Source: Micromonospora saelicesensis (GTDB lineage: Bacteria > Actinomycetota > Actinomycetes > Mycobacteriales > Micromonosporaceae). Taken from it: a stretch of 64,000 bases of DNA. The notes under the pieces are model-generated. The model was not told the DNA's origin. It made no database searches and saw only the letters and a program-made list of their open reading frames with translations. The DNA lies in contig NZ_FMCR01000006.1 of NCBI RefSeq assembly GCF_900091575.1, forward strand, positions 434,001-498,000, given 5' to 3'. Below, one piece after another: positions 25,947 through 34,930 of this stretch. Position 1 is the stretch's first letter; each line of letters starts with the position of its first letter. The translations under genes and the position numbers were made by a program.

Positions 25947-26853
25947 GAGTGAGCTCCCTCGTGGCGAAGAGTTCGGCCACCCGGTGCCGGCGCTGGTCCA
26001 GTCGGTGCAGTGGCAGGTCCAGTTCGGCGACCGCACCGAGGATCAGGTCGTAGGTGCCGTCGTCGGCGAGCGGCACGAGGAGCAGTCGCCCGTCCCGGGC
26101 GACCGGCAGTTTCAGCTCGGCGAGTCGGGCGGCGAGTTCCTCGGTGCCCTCGCTGACCTCCACGGCGAGCACGTCGGTGGCCGACGTCATCGCGGAGATG
26201 TTGTCGGCGCGCAGCAACCGGCCGCCGTCGATGGCGATCAGCGTGTCGCAGATCCGCTCCACCTCGCCGAGCAGGTGCGAACAGACCAGCACGGAGATGC
26301 CGAACTCGGTGCCGATCCGGTGTACCAGGGCCAGCATGGCGTCGCGGCCGGCCGGGTCGAGGCCGTTGGTCGGTTCGTCCAGCAACAGCAGGTCGGGGTC
26401 GTGCACCAGCGCCTGGGCCAGCTTGACGCGCTGCTTCATGCCGGTCGAGTAGCCACCGACCGGGCGATAGCGCTCCTCGTAGAGCCCCACGTGCCGCAGC
26501 GCCTCCGAGGCCCGCTCGCGAGCCGCGGTGCGGGGAAGGCCGCTCATTCGACCAAGGTGGGTGACCAGTTCGGCGGCGGACAGGTCCGGCGGGAGGCAGT
26601 CGTGTTCCGGCATGTAGCCGACCCGGTTGCGGACGGCCGCCGGGTCTGCGGTCGGGTCGATGCCGAGCACCGAGACCTGGCCGCTGGTTGGTGCGATCAG
26701 GCCGAGCAGGATCTTGATCAACGTGGATTTTCCGGCGCCGTTCGCGCCCACCAGGCCGATGATCCCGGGCTCGACGGCGACGGTGAGGTCGGCCAACGCG
26801 GTGACCCGACCTCCGTACGTCTTGGTGAGCGACTGGGTCGCGATCAGTGTCAC
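25939..26853 (-). CDS. ABC transporter ATP-binding protein, first pair
   Basis: 304 residues, GTG start. Walker A is 'GANGAGKST', the signature is 'YSTGMKQR', Walker B is 'LLLDEPTNGLD', and the H-loop is 'CSHLL'. First gene of the operon ATPase-permease-ATPase-permease; the two pairs are paralogous, and the four proteins may form either two exporters or one mixed complex. The 240 bp upstream, shared with the divergent glycosyltransferase, presumably holds the promoter; I could not pick out convincing -35/-10 boxes. Confidence 0.92.
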   Translation of the reverse strand: MTLIATQSLTKTYGGRVTALADLTVAVEPGIIGLVGANGAGKSTLIKILLGLIAPTSGQVSVLGIDPTADPAAVRNRVGYMPEHDCLPPDLSAAELVTHLGRMSGLPRTAARERASEALRHVGLYEERYRPVGGYSTGMKQRVKLAQALVHDPDLLLLDEPTNGLDPAGRDAMLALVHRIGTEFGISVLVCSHLLGEVERICDTLIAIDGGRLLRADNISAMTSATDVLAVEVSEGTEELAARLAELKLPVARDGRLLLVPLADDGTYDLILGAVAELDLPLHRLDQRRHRVAELFATRELTHA

Positions 26854-27093
26854 GCGCCCAGCGTAGGGAGTCGATGCCCAGCAGGGACACCGGCACGCCC
26901 CCGGCGCTCCCCTGATCCTTTTCCCGCCGAACCCCTAAGGTCCCCCGCCGAGGCCCTCGCCACGTTTCCGCCGGTCCCGCGTTCGACCCGACCCCGCCTT
27001 GGGAAAGACCAGTCCAGGGTGACACCATTCACCTCCCGTTCACCAGGCATCGACCCCGCCCGGTGATCGACCGACGACGCGGGAGGGATCCTG

Positions 27094-28608
27094 ATGGCCG
27101 AGGTGGGCGTCCCCAAGGTGAGCGTCGTGGTGCCGGCGTACAACTGCGGCCCACACATCGAGAAGCTCGCTGCCTCGCTGCTGCGCCAGTCACTGCCCGC
27201 CGACGAGTTCGAAGCCATCTTCGTCGACGACGGCTCGACCGACGACACCGCGAAGCGGCTGGACCGGCTGGCCGCCGAGCACCCGCACATCAAGGTGCTG
27301 CACATCGAGAACTCCGGCTGGCCGTCGCGTCCGCGCAACCTCGGCGTCGACCACGCCCGCGGCGAGTACGTCTTCTTCGCCGACGACGACGACTGGTTCG
27401 CCGACGAGGCACTGGAGCGGCTCTACGCCTGCGCGAAGGCGAACGACGCCGACATCGTGGTGGGGAAGATGGCCGGGTACGGACGCCCCGTGCCGCGGGA
27501 GCTGTTCCGCAAGAACCGCTTCGACGCCACCCTCGGCAACTCCCCCCTGGTCGACAGCCTGACCTGTCACAAGTTGTTCCGGCGGTCGTTCCTCAACGAG
27601 CATGGTCTGCGGTTCCCGGAGGGCGGCAAGCGTCGGCTGGAGGACCACTCGATGGTCATCCGGGCCTACTTCCGGTCCCGGCGCACCTCCGTGCTGTCCG
27701 ACTACATCTGCTACCACCACGTCCAGCGGGGCGACGCGCGCAACGTCACCGCCGGCGAGCTGGACCCGGCGAGCTACTACGCCAGCGTGCGGGAGGCGCT
27801 GGACGTCGTGGACGCCAACACCGAGCCGGGTCCGCTGCGGGACCGGCTGCACCGGCGCTGGCTGCGCAACGAGATGCTCAGCCGGCTGCGCGGCAAGCGG
27901 CTGCTGAACGCCCCCGACGCGTGGCTGGAGCAGGTCGCGCTGGAGATCCAGAAGATCATCCAGGACCGCTTCGCCCCGGGCGTCGCCGGCGGCCTGCCGC
28001 CTCTGCTCCGAGCCGTGGCGTACCTGGCCGAGCAGGGGCGCGTCGAGGACCTGCGCAGGCTTGCCCGCTGGGAGGCGGGCATCGCCGCACACGGCACGGT
28101 CGACGAGTTCCGACGTGTCGACCACGCCGTCACAGTGACCGTCGCCGCCGAGCTACGCGCCGCGGACCAGCCGGTCGGGTTCCGCGCCGACGATGGCCGC
28201 GACGTGCTGATGCTCCCGATGGAGGAGGTCGCCCCCGAGGTGCTCGACGCCACCGCGCAGGTGCGCAAGGCCCGCCTGGACCTCGTGGCCCGCCACCGGG
28301 AGACCGGCGCCGAGATCTTTCTTCCGAACACCTTCGAGACCGAGCGGATCACCGGTACGACCGGAGCGGACACCGTCCACCTGGTGCACCGGGCCACCGC
28401 CACGATCGACTTCGCCGCCCTCAACGGCGGCCGGACCAGGGGCAGCTGGCAGCTCAAGGCCCGGATCACCAACGTGGGCTGGACCGAGGACGCGCGACTG
28501 CCTCTGCTGTTCATCTGCCGGGCCGACGGCTCGCAACCCCGGATCCGCGACGAGCGGAAGGTGTGGAACCGGGTGCGGTCGGCGGTAGGCCGGCGGATCA
28601 AGCGCTGA
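27094..28608 (+). CDS. Family 2 glycosyltransferase
   Basis: 504 residues. The GT-A fold occupies residues 8-220: 'VSVVVPAYNC' start, nucleotide-binding 'VDDGSTDDT' (44-52), and the metal-binding acidic cluster 'ADDDDWF' (96-102) serving as the DxD motif. The remaining 280 residues are a helical region and a beta-rich C-terminal domain, as in teichoic-acid or capsule glycosyltransferases of the TagF/GT2 mixed type. ATG 27094 follows GGGAGGG. It precedes the APS kinase fusion gene by 88 bp on the same strand, so both may act on an extracellular glycan. Acceptor unknown. Confidence 0.88.
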   Translation: MAEVGVPKVSVVVPAYNCGPHIEKLAASLLRQSLPADEFEAIFVDDGSTDDTAKRLDRLAAEHPHIKVLHIENSGWPSRPRNLGVDHARGEYVFFADDDDWFADEALERLYACAKANDADIVVGKMAGYGRPVPRELFRKNRFDATLGNSPLVDSLTCHKLFRRSFLNEHGLRFPEGGKRRLEDHSMVIRAYFRSRRTSVLSDYICYHHVQRGDARNVTAGELDPASYYASVREALDVVDANTEPGPLRDRLHRRWLRNEMLSRLRGKRLLNAPDAWLEQVALEIQKIIQDRFAPGVAGGLPPLLRAVAYLAEQGRVEDLRRLARWEAGIAAHGTVDEFRRVDHAVTVTVAAELRAADQPVGFRADDGRDVLMLPMEEVAPEVLDATAQVRKARLDLVARHRETGAEIFLPNTFETERITGTTGADTVHLVHRATATIDFAALNGGRTRGSWQLKARITNVGWTEDARLPLLFICRADGSQPRIRDERKVWNRVRSAVGRRIKR

Positions 28609-28696
28609 TCCGCCCGCAGGGGTCTTGGAGTGGCGCCCTCGACCGATGGGCGGTCGGCTGCGAAACTGTGTGCCGGTCAGCGAGTGGGGGGTGTGG

Positions 28697-30226
28697 ATGA
28701 GCAACGGCTGGGTGCTGCCCGACGAGGTGCTACGGGACGCACCGGCGTACACGCCACGTCCCGGTGAGCTCGCGGATCTGGAGCTGCTGCTGACCGGCGC
28801 GTACGCCCCTCTGACCGGCTTCATGACCCGCGCCGACCTGGTCTCGGTCAGCCGACGCAGCCGGCTGGCCGACGGCACGCCGTGGCAGGTCGCGGTCGTC
28901 CTCCAGGTTCCGGCCGCCCTGGCGCAGAGCTTCGATCCGCGCGACCCGGCCCGCCGGGCGCTCGTCCTGACCGACGGGGAGGGCGCCCCGGCGGCCGCCC
29001 TGGACGTGGCCGACGTCTGGCCGGTCCGCGAGGGCGTGGCGGGAGTGGGCGGCCAGGTTCGGCGGCTCGGCGACGGTGGGCACGGTCCGTTCCAGCGACT
29101 GCGGCGTAACCCGGAGGAGGTCCGTGCGCTGCTGCCCCCGGGCCGGGTGCTCGGGGTGATCGCCGATCGACCGCTGCATCGTCCACAGCTCGCCCAGATC
29201 GCCCACGCCGCCCGCACCCTGGCCGCTCATCTGCTCGTGATGATCCCGGTCGGCGAGGGCGGCGCAGACGGGCTCCCGCCGGAGGCGCTGGTCCGTACGA
29301 TCTTCGCCGCGCGGGACCGGATGCCACCCGCCACCCTGGTCGCGGTGCCGCTGTCGCACCGAAGCGAGGAGATCAGCGACGCGTTGCTGCGCGCCCGGGT
29401 CTCGGCCGCGTACGGGGTCACCCACCTGCTCTCCACCGGGGAGATGCTCTCCGGCGCCGGGCTGCGGGTGCTGGTGCCGCGCGAACTCGCCTACGACAAC
29501 AGGGACGGGCAGTGGCGTTGGCGGGAGGACATCCCACCGCGCAACCGCCGGCTCGCGCTGACCCAGCCGGAGATCGACGACCTGCTCGACCGGGGCTTCC
29601 CGCTACCGGAGTGGCACACCCCGCCCGCTGTGGCACGGGAGTTGGCCCGGGCCCGACCGCCGCGTCGGCAGCGAGGGCTGGTGGTCTTCCTGACCGGTCT
29701 CTCCGGCTCCGGCAAGTCGACGATCGCCCGTGGGCTGGCGGACGCGTTACGGGAGAGTGGCGACCGCACGGTGACCCTGCTCGACGGGGACGTGGTGCGT
29801 CGGGAACTCTCCGCCGGGCTGGGCTTCAGCAAGACCGACCGGGATCTCAACGTCCGGCGGATCGGCTGGGTGGCCGCCGAGATCGCCCGGCACCGTGGGG
29901 TGGGCATCTGCTGTCCGATCGCCCCGTACGCGGCGGCCCGGGCCACCGCCCGGGAGATGGCCCTCGCCGCCGGATCGGGTTTTGTGCTGGTGCACGTTGC
30001 CACCCCGCTGGAGGTGTGCGAGCAGCGGGACCGCAAGGGCCTGTACGCGCGAGCGCGAGCCGGCCTGCTCACCGGGATGACCGGCATCGACGACCCGTAC
30101 GAGGAGCCGACCGACGCCGATCTGGTGCTCGACACCACCGACCTGAGCGTGGCGGACGCGGTGCAGGCCGTGCTGCACCATCTGACCGAGACCGGCTGGG
30201 TGGAGCTGAAGATCGCGTCCGCCTGA
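28697..30226 (+). CDS. APS kinase fused to a degenerate ATP-sulfurylase domain
   Basis: 509 residues. Residues 1-325 follow the ATP-sulfurylase layout, ending in 'LTQPEIDDLLDRGFPLPEW'. The catalytic QxRNPxHxxH appears as 'IADRPLHRPQ' (H161 kept; Gln, Arg, Asn and second His lost), and the GRDHAG motif is replaced by 'STGEML'. Residues 328-509 are an intact adenylylsulfate kinase: P-loop 'GLSGSGKST' (334-342), 'DGDVVRRELSAGLGFS', and substrate loop 'MTGIDDPYEEP'. So it probably phosphorylates APS to PAPS while the sulfurylase half is structural or allosteric. ATG 28697 is used; GTG 28691 is possible. No cysDN or PAPS reductase is nearby. Pairing with a glycosyltransferase suggests PAPS for sulfation. 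Confidence 0.85.
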   Translation: MSNGWVLPDEVLRDAPAYTPRPGELADLELLLTGAYAPLTGFMTRADLVSVSRRSRLADGTPWQVAVVLQVPAALAQSFDPRDPARRALVLTDGEGAPAAALDVADVWPVREGVAGVGGQVRRLGDGGHGPFQRLRRNPEEVRALLPPGRVLGVIADRPLHRPQLAQIAHAARTLAAHLLVMIPVGEGGADGLPPEALVRTIFAARDRMPPATLVAVPLSHRSEEISDALLRARVSAAYGVTHLLSTGEMLSGAGLRVLVPRELAYDNRDGQWRWREDIPPRNRRLALTQPEIDDLLDRGFPLPEWHTPPAVARELARARPPRRQRGLVVFLTGLSGSGKSTIARGLADALRESGDRTVTLLDGDVVRRELSAGLGFSKTDRDLNVRRIGWVAAEIARHRGVGICCPIAPYAAARATAREMALAAGSGFVLVHVATPLEVCEQRDRKGLYARARAGLLTGMTGIDDPYEEPTDADLVLDTTDLSVADAVQAVLHHLTETGWVELKIASA

Positions 30227-30271
30227 GGCGTCGCCGTACCCGTTCCTTCCACCGCTGAACGGCACGCGCTA

Positions 30272-30293
30272 GTGTTCATCTTTGTTGGAACAC
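30272..30293. promoter_or_regulatory. Putative DeoR operator
   Basis: Inverted repeat GTGTTC-N10-GAACAC (arms 30272-30277 and 30288-30293) 45 bases upstream of the DeoR-family gene, overlapping an AT-richer TTTGTTGG segment. An autoregulatory role is inferred from position. Confidence 0.4.
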
Positions 30294-30338
30294 GTTTGAC
30301 CGCGTGAGGGTACATGGACGTCCGGGGAGGCACGGCGG

Positions 30339-31163
30339 ATGCTCGCTCAGCAGCGGCAGGCGGCCATCCTGGAGCGGGTCCGCTCGACCGGCGGCGTCCG
30401 GGTCAGCGAGTTGGCAGGCGAGTTCGGCGTGTCCGACATGACGATCCGGCGTGACCTGGATGCGCTGCACGAGCGCGGCCTGCTGGCCAAGGTGCACGGC
30501 GGCGCCACCACGACCGGGCCAAGCTCGACCGACGAGCCGGGCTTCCGCGCCAAGTCGGTCCGCCAACTGCCCGAGAAGGCGGCCATCGCCGACCGGGCGG
30601 CTCAGCTGGTCCGGCCGGGAGCAGCAGTCGCGCTCTCCGCCGGAACCACCACGGCCGAGCTGGCCCGCCGGCTGGTGGACGTGCCCGAGCTGACCGTGGT
30701 GACCAACTCGCTGCCGGTGGCCGAGATCATGCACGCCGGTGGCCGCCCGGACCAGACGGTGGTGCTCACCGGCGGCGTACGCACACCGTCGGACGCGCTG
30801 GTCGGTCCGCTCGCGGTCGGGGCCGTCCGGTCACTGCACCTGGATCTGCTCTTCCTGGGCGTCCACGGCATCACCGAGCGGGCCGGCTTCACCACTCCGA
30901 ACCTGATGGAGGCGGAGACCGATCGGGCGCTGGTGGCGGCGGCGGACCAGCTGGTGGTGCTCGCCGACCACACCAAGTGGGGAACGGTCGGCATCTCCTC
31001 GATCGTCGAGTTGGCGGCGGCCCACGTACTGGTCAGCGACGACCGGTTGCCTCCACCCGCACGACGGGTACTCGGCGAACAGGTGGGCGAACTGATCATG
31101 GTCAAGGCGACAGGGGCGGGCCGCGCGACGCGCACGCCGACAACTGAGGGGACGGCGCCGTGA
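30339..31163 (+). CDS. DeoR/GlpR-family transcriptional regulator
   Basis: 274 residues. The N-terminal winged HTH is 'RVSELAGEFGVSDMTIRRDL' (about 21-40), the diagnostic DeoR signature. The sugar-phosphate-sensing DeoRC domain shows 'ALSAGTTTAELARRL', 'LTVVTNSLPVAEIM' and 'LVVLADHTKWG'. GGGAGG precedes the ATG by 8 bases. The stop overlaps galT as GTGA, so it is the co-transcribed local regulator, probably responding to a sugar phosphate such as galactose-1-phosphate. Confidence 0.93.
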   Translation: MLAQQRQAAILERVRSTGGVRVSELAGEFGVSDMTIRRDLDALHERGLLAKVHGGATTTGPSSTDEPGFRAKSVRQLPEKAAIADRAAQLVRPGAAVALSAGTTTAELARRLVDVPELTVVTNSLPVAEIMHAGGRPDQTVVLTGGVRTPSDALVGPLAVGAVRSLHLDLLFLGVHGITERAGFTTPNLMEAETDRALVAAADQLVVLADHTKWGTVGISSIVELAAAHVLVSDDRLPPPARRVLGEQVGELIMVKATGAGRATRTPTTEGTAP

Positions 31164-32236
31164 AGCGCACCGCGATCGACCTGGCCGACGGCCGGGAGCT
31201 GATCTACTTCGACGAGCGCGACGACGCGGTCCGCGACCAGCCGGACCGCCGGGACCTGCCGCCGCCTCCCCCCGCCTCGCAGCTGCGCTACGACCCGTTG
31301 ACCGACGAGTGGGTGGCGGTCGCCGTGCACCGGCAGACCCGCACCTTCCTCCCGCCGGCGAACGAGTGCCCTCTCGACCCGTCGGTGGGCGACCGGCTGA
31401 CCGAGATCCCCGCACCCGACTACGACGTGGTGGTCTTCGAGAACCGGTTCCCGTCGCTGAGCGGTCGGGTGGCCGAGGAGCCCGGGGAGATCACCCCGTT
31501 CACACCGGTCCGGCCGGGCCTCGGCCGGTGCGAGGTGGTCTGCTTCACGTCGGATCACAACGCCTCCTTCGCCAGCCTGCCCCCGCGCCGGGTCCGCACC
31601 GTGCTGGACGCCCTCGCCGATCGCACCGAGGTGCTCGGCGCGCTGCCCGGCGTCGAGCAGATCTTCTGCTTCGAGAACCGGGGCGTCGAAATCGGTGTCA
31701 CCCTGCACCATCCGCACGGCCAGATCTACGCGTACCCCTTCGTGACGCCGCGCACCCGCGCGCTGCTGGCCGCGGCGCGCCGGCACGCCGAGCGGACCGG
31801 CGGGGGCAACCTGTACGCGGACGTGCTGGCCGCCGAGCGCGCCACCGGTGACCGGGTGGTGGCGGAGAACGAACACTGGACGGCGTTCGTCCCGGCGGCC
31901 GCCCGCTGGCCGTTCGAGGTGCACGTCGCGCCGCACCGCGTGGTGCCGGACATCCCGGCGCTCAGCGACAGCGAGCGGGACGCCTTCGGGCCGCTCTACC
32001 TGGATCTGCTGCGCCGCTTCGACGGCCTGTTCGACATGCCGATGCCGTACATCTCGGCCTGGCACCAGGCTCCCGTGCGTATCGACCGCGAGCTGGGCCA
32101 CCTGCACCTGCAGCTGTTCAGCATCCGGCGGGCCAAGGACAAGCTGAAGTATCTGGCGGGCTCCGAGTCCGGGATGGGTGTCTTCATCAACGACATCTCC
32201 CCGGAACGCGCCGCCGAGTTGCTGCGCGCCGCCTGA
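31160..32236 (+). CDS. galT: Galactose-1-phosphate uridylyltransferase
   Basis: 358 residues, HIT-superfamily uridylyltransferase of the Leloir pathway. The active-site motif is 'HPHGQ' (184-188); His186 carries the uridylyl group. 'ENRFPSL' and the distal 'EVHVAPHR' and 'LHLQLF' metal/substrate regions are present. It exchanges UMP between UDP-glucose and galactose-1-phosphate. GTG start overlapping the deoR stop. The usual partner galK (and galE) does not follow; a 324-bp gene-free stretch does. Confidence 0.95.
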   Translation: MKRTAIDLADGRELIYFDERDDAVRDQPDRRDLPPPPPASQLRYDPLTDEWVAVAVHRQTRTFLPPANECPLDPSVGDRLTEIPAPDYDVVVFENRFPSLSGRVAEEPGEITPFTPVRPGLGRCEVVCFTSDHNASFASLPPRRVRTVLDALADRTEVLGALPGVEQIFCFENRGVEIGVTLHHPHGQIYAYPFVTPRTRALLAAARRHAERTGGGNLYADVLAAERATGDRVVAENEHWTAFVPAAARWPFEVHVAPHRVVPDIPALSDSERDAFGPLYLDLLRRFDGLFDMPMPYISAWHQAPVRIDRELGHLHLQLFSIRRAKDKLKYLAGSESGMGVFINDISPERAAELLRAA

Positions 32237-32560
32237 GCCGCGCTGCTGTGCGCGGGGCCTGAGCTTGGCCGGTGCGGTGCGGCATGACTGCGGGAAACAG
32301 GGCGCGGGGGGCCCGGGACAGGGCCCCCCGCAGGGAAGGGACGGCTGGCTGTGCACGGCACAGCCGGGAAGGCTGGCTGATCGGCGCACGGGTGCCGCGG
32401 GTCGACCGAGGTCAACCTTCCTGGACGCGACTGGCATCTCGTCCATCCTGGTCAACGAGGCGCGCCGGTCGCAGTGACGCCGATCGGCGCGGCGGCGCCG
32501 GACACGCCGAAGCCCGCCGGCAGGGATGCCGGCGGGCTCCGATGACGCGGTACGCCTGGA
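32237..32560. other. Gene-free stretch between galT and icd with two hairpins
   Basis: Two terminator-like hairpins are present. GCGGGGGGCCC / GGGCCCCCCGC (32304-32314 and 32321-32331, loop of 6) lies nearer galT. AGCCCGCCGGCA / TGCCGGCGGGCT (32511-32522 and 32527-32538, loop of 4) lies 22 bases beyond the icd stop. Between them I see no gene and no remnant of galK. Confidence 0.6.
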
Positions 32561-33778
32561 TCAGGCAGCGATCTTGCGGGCCAGGTTCTCGTCGAGCGCG
32601 TTCATGAACTCGTCGGTGGTCAGCCACGGGGCGTCGCGCGAGATGAGCAGCGAGAGGTCCTTGGTCATCTGGCCACCCTCGACGGTGTCGACGATGACCT
32701 GCTCCAGGGTGTTGGCGAACTCGGTGACCGCCGGGGTGCCGTCCAGCTTGCCCCGGTGGGCCAGGCCCCGGGTCCAGGCGTAGATCGACGCGATCGGGTT
32801 GGTCGAGGTCTTCTCGCCCTTCTGGTACTGCCGGTAGTGCCGGGTGACAGTGCCGTGCGCGGCCTCGGCCTCGACGGTGCGGCCGTCCGGGGAGAGCAGG
32901 ACCGAGGTCATCAGACCGAGCGAGCCGAAGCCCTGCGCGACGGTGTCGGACTGCACGTCACCGTCGTAGTTCTTGCAGGCCCAGACGTAGCCGCCCTCCC
33001 ACTTGAGCGCGGCGGCGACCATGTCGTCGATCAGCCGGTGCTCGTAGGTGATGCCGGCGGCGTCGAACTCGGCCTTGAACTCGGCCTCGAACACCTCGGC
33101 GAAGAGGTCCTTGAACCGACCGTCGTACGCCTTGAGGATGGTGTTCTTGGTGGACAGGTAGACCGGGTAGTTGCGGTCCAGGCCGTACCGGAACGAGGCG
33201 CGGGCGAAGTCCCGGATCGACTCGTCGTAGTTGTACATACCCATGGCGATGCCGCCGCCGGGGAAGTTGGCGACCTCCATCTCCATGGGGGCGCCGCCGT
33301 CGGCCGGGGTGTAGGTGATGGTCACCGTGCCCGGGCCGGGGACGACGAAGTCGGTGGCCTTGTACTGGTCACCGTGGGCGTGCCGGCCGATGATGATCGG
33401 CTTGGTCCAGCCGGGGACCAGCCGCGGCACGTTGGACATGATGATCGGCTCACGGAAGACGACGCCGCCGAGGATGTTGCGGATGGTGCCGTTGGGCGAC
33501 CGCCACATCTTCTTCAGGCCGAACTCCTCGACCCGGGCCTCGTCCGGGGTGATGGTCGCGCACTTGACGCCGACGCCGTGCTCCTTGATGGCGTTGGCGG
33601 CGTCGATCGTGACCTGGTCGTCGGTCTCGTCGCGGTGCTGGATCGACAGGTCGTAGTAGTGCAGGTCGACGTCGAGGTAGGGCAGGATCAGCTGCTCCCG
33701 GATCTGCTTCCAGATGATCCGGGTCATCTCGTCGCCGTCGAGTTCTACGACCGGGTTGTTTACCTTGATCTTCGCCAT
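32561..33778 (-). CDS. icd: NADP-dependent isocitrate dehydrogenase
   Basis: 405 residues, the homodimeric eukaryote-like (type II) IDH of the TCA cycle converting isocitrate to 2-oxoglutarate with NADPH formation. Recognisable parts: N-terminal 'VELDGDEMTRIIW', substrate loop 'SPNGTIRNILGG', 'NYDGDVQSDTVAQGFGSLG', and NADP region 'EAAHGTVTRHYR'. Full family length. It is convergent with galT and heads the icd-mdh-folD metabolic neighbourhood, although each gene has its own spacing and terminator. Confidence 0.97.
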   Translation of the reverse strand: MAKIKVNNPVVELDGDEMTRIIWKQIREQLILPYLDVDLHYYDLSIQHRDETDDQVTIDAANAIKEHGVGVKCATITPDEARVEEFGLKKMWRSPNGTIRNILGGVVFREPIIMSNVPRLVPGWTKPIIIGRHAHGDQYKATDFVVPGPGTVTITYTPADGGAPMEMEVANFPGGGIAMGMYNYDESIRDFARASFRYGLDRNYPVYLSTKNTILKAYDGRFKDLFAEVFEAEFKAEFDAAGITYEHRLIDDMVAAALKWEGGYVWACKNYDGDVQSDTVAQGFGSLGLMTSVLLSPDGRTVEAEAAHGTVTRHYRQYQKGEKTSTNPIASIYAWTRGLAHRGKLDGTPAVTEFANTLEQVIVDTVEGGQMTKDLSLLISRDAPWLTTDEFMNALDENLARKIAA

Positions 33779-33915
33779 CGGCCGGCGCTCCTCTCGGGGG
33801 ACACGTGCTCAAGCCGTACGAGCGTACTGCAATTGGGCCGGCAGCCCCCAGCCGGCCTCGACCGGCCGGCGGAACCGGGCTGCGCGGAACAGGAATGCCC
33901 TGGAATCATCGTCCG

Positions 33916-34722
33916 ATGCCATTGAACCGCACCCTCGGGTCTATCACGGTCACCGCACTCACCGACGGTGAGGGTGCCTTCTTCCAGCCCCGCGCGGAGG
34001 CGTTTCCGCAGGCCACAGCGGCGCACTGGGCGGAGGCCGACCGGCGCGACCCCGGCTCGGTGACCGCCGACGGGCAGTGGTGGCTGGCGTTCCGCAGCTT
34101 CGCGATCCGCGCGGGCGACGGGCCGGTCACGCTGGTCGACGCCGGGATCGGCCCGGCCGACGCACCCGCCGCGAGCTGGGCGCCAGTGCCTGGGCGGCTG
34201 CCCGCCGAGTTGGCCGCCGCGGGCATCGACCCCGCCGATGTCGACACTGTCGTCCTGACCCACCTGCACAGCGATCACATCGGCTGGGCGGTCACCGGCA
34301 CGCCGGGACAGCCGCACTTCCCGAACGCGAGCTACCTGCTGCAGCGCGCCGAAGTCGACGCGGCGGAGACGCTCAACCCCGGGCTGCCGGCCGGCCTCAT
34401 CGCGCCCCTGCGCGCCGCCGGCCAGCTCCGGGTGGTCGACGGCGAGACCGCCCTCACCCCAGCGGTACGTCTGCTTCCCACCCCCGGCCACACGCCCGGT
34501 CACCAGTCGGTGCTCCTGACCTCGGCCGACGAACAGATGCTGCTCACCGGGGACCTACTGGTGCACATGGTGCAACTCGTCGACCCCGACCTGGCGTACG
34601 CCCACGAGGAGGACCCGGAACTCGCCCGCACCTCCCGGCTGAGCGCCCTGCGCACCCACTCCCCCACCGTCCTGGCCACCCCCCACCTCGGCGCCCCCTT
34701 CACCCCCCACCAGCCCACCTAG
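33916..34722 (+). CDS. MBL-fold metallo-hydrolase
   Basis: 268 residues. The zinc-binding motif is 'HLHSDH' (116-121), with the further ligands in 'PTPGHTPGH', 'LTGDLL' and a C-terminal 'ATPHLG'. The layout is that of lactonase- or arylsulfatase-like MBL proteins (quorum-quenching AHL-lactonase subgroup among them), but the substrate cannot be fixed. ATG 33916 lacks a strong ribosome site. The gene is inserted between icd and mdh on the opposite strand. Confidence 0.85.
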   Translation: MPLNRTLGSITVTALTDGEGAFFQPRAEAFPQATAAHWAEADRRDPGSVTADGQWWLAFRSFAIRAGDGPVTLVDAGIGPADAPAASWAPVPGRLPAELAAAGIDPADVDTVVLTHLHSDHIGWAVTGTPGQPHFPNASYLLQRAEVDAAETLNPGLPAGLIAPLRAAGQLRVVDGETALTPAVRLLPTPGHTPGHQSVLLTSADEQMLLTGDLLVHMVQLVDPDLAYAHEEDPELARTSRLSALRTHSPTVLATPHLGAPFTPHQPT

Positions 34723-34754
34723 GCCTCAAGCGCGATCTCGCGCACCCCCACCTC

Positions 34755-34814
34755 GTTGATCAAGAGGTTTGCGTCACCGCAGGCGCGATTCCTGACGCAA
34801 ACCTCTTGATCAAC
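34755..34814. repeat. Hairpin repeat, copy B
   Basis: Perfect 22-bp arms (34755-34776 and 34793-34814) around a 16-base loop; the arm begins GTTGATCAAGAGGTTTGCGT. It lies between the convergent MBL and mdh genes, 32 bases after the MBL stop. It shares the GTTGATCA ends with copies A and C but has a different inner stem. Confidence 0.85.
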
Positions 34815-34872
34815 CGGGGCGGGGAGGAGCGGGGGCCGGGTCAGGGAGGGTCGGGCGGGGAGGGGCTGGACG

Positions 34873-34909
34873 GCGAAGGGCGCGCCGGGTTTGCTGGCGC
34901 GCCCTTCGC
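34873..34909 (-). terminator. mdh terminator hairpin
   Basis: Perfect 14-bp arms GCGAAGGGCGCGCC (34873-34886) and GGCGCGCCCTTCGC (34896-34909), 9-base loop, 22 bases beyond the mdh stop codon. Confidence 0.65.
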
Positions 34910-34930
34910 TGGTGCTGTGGTTCGGGGGAA

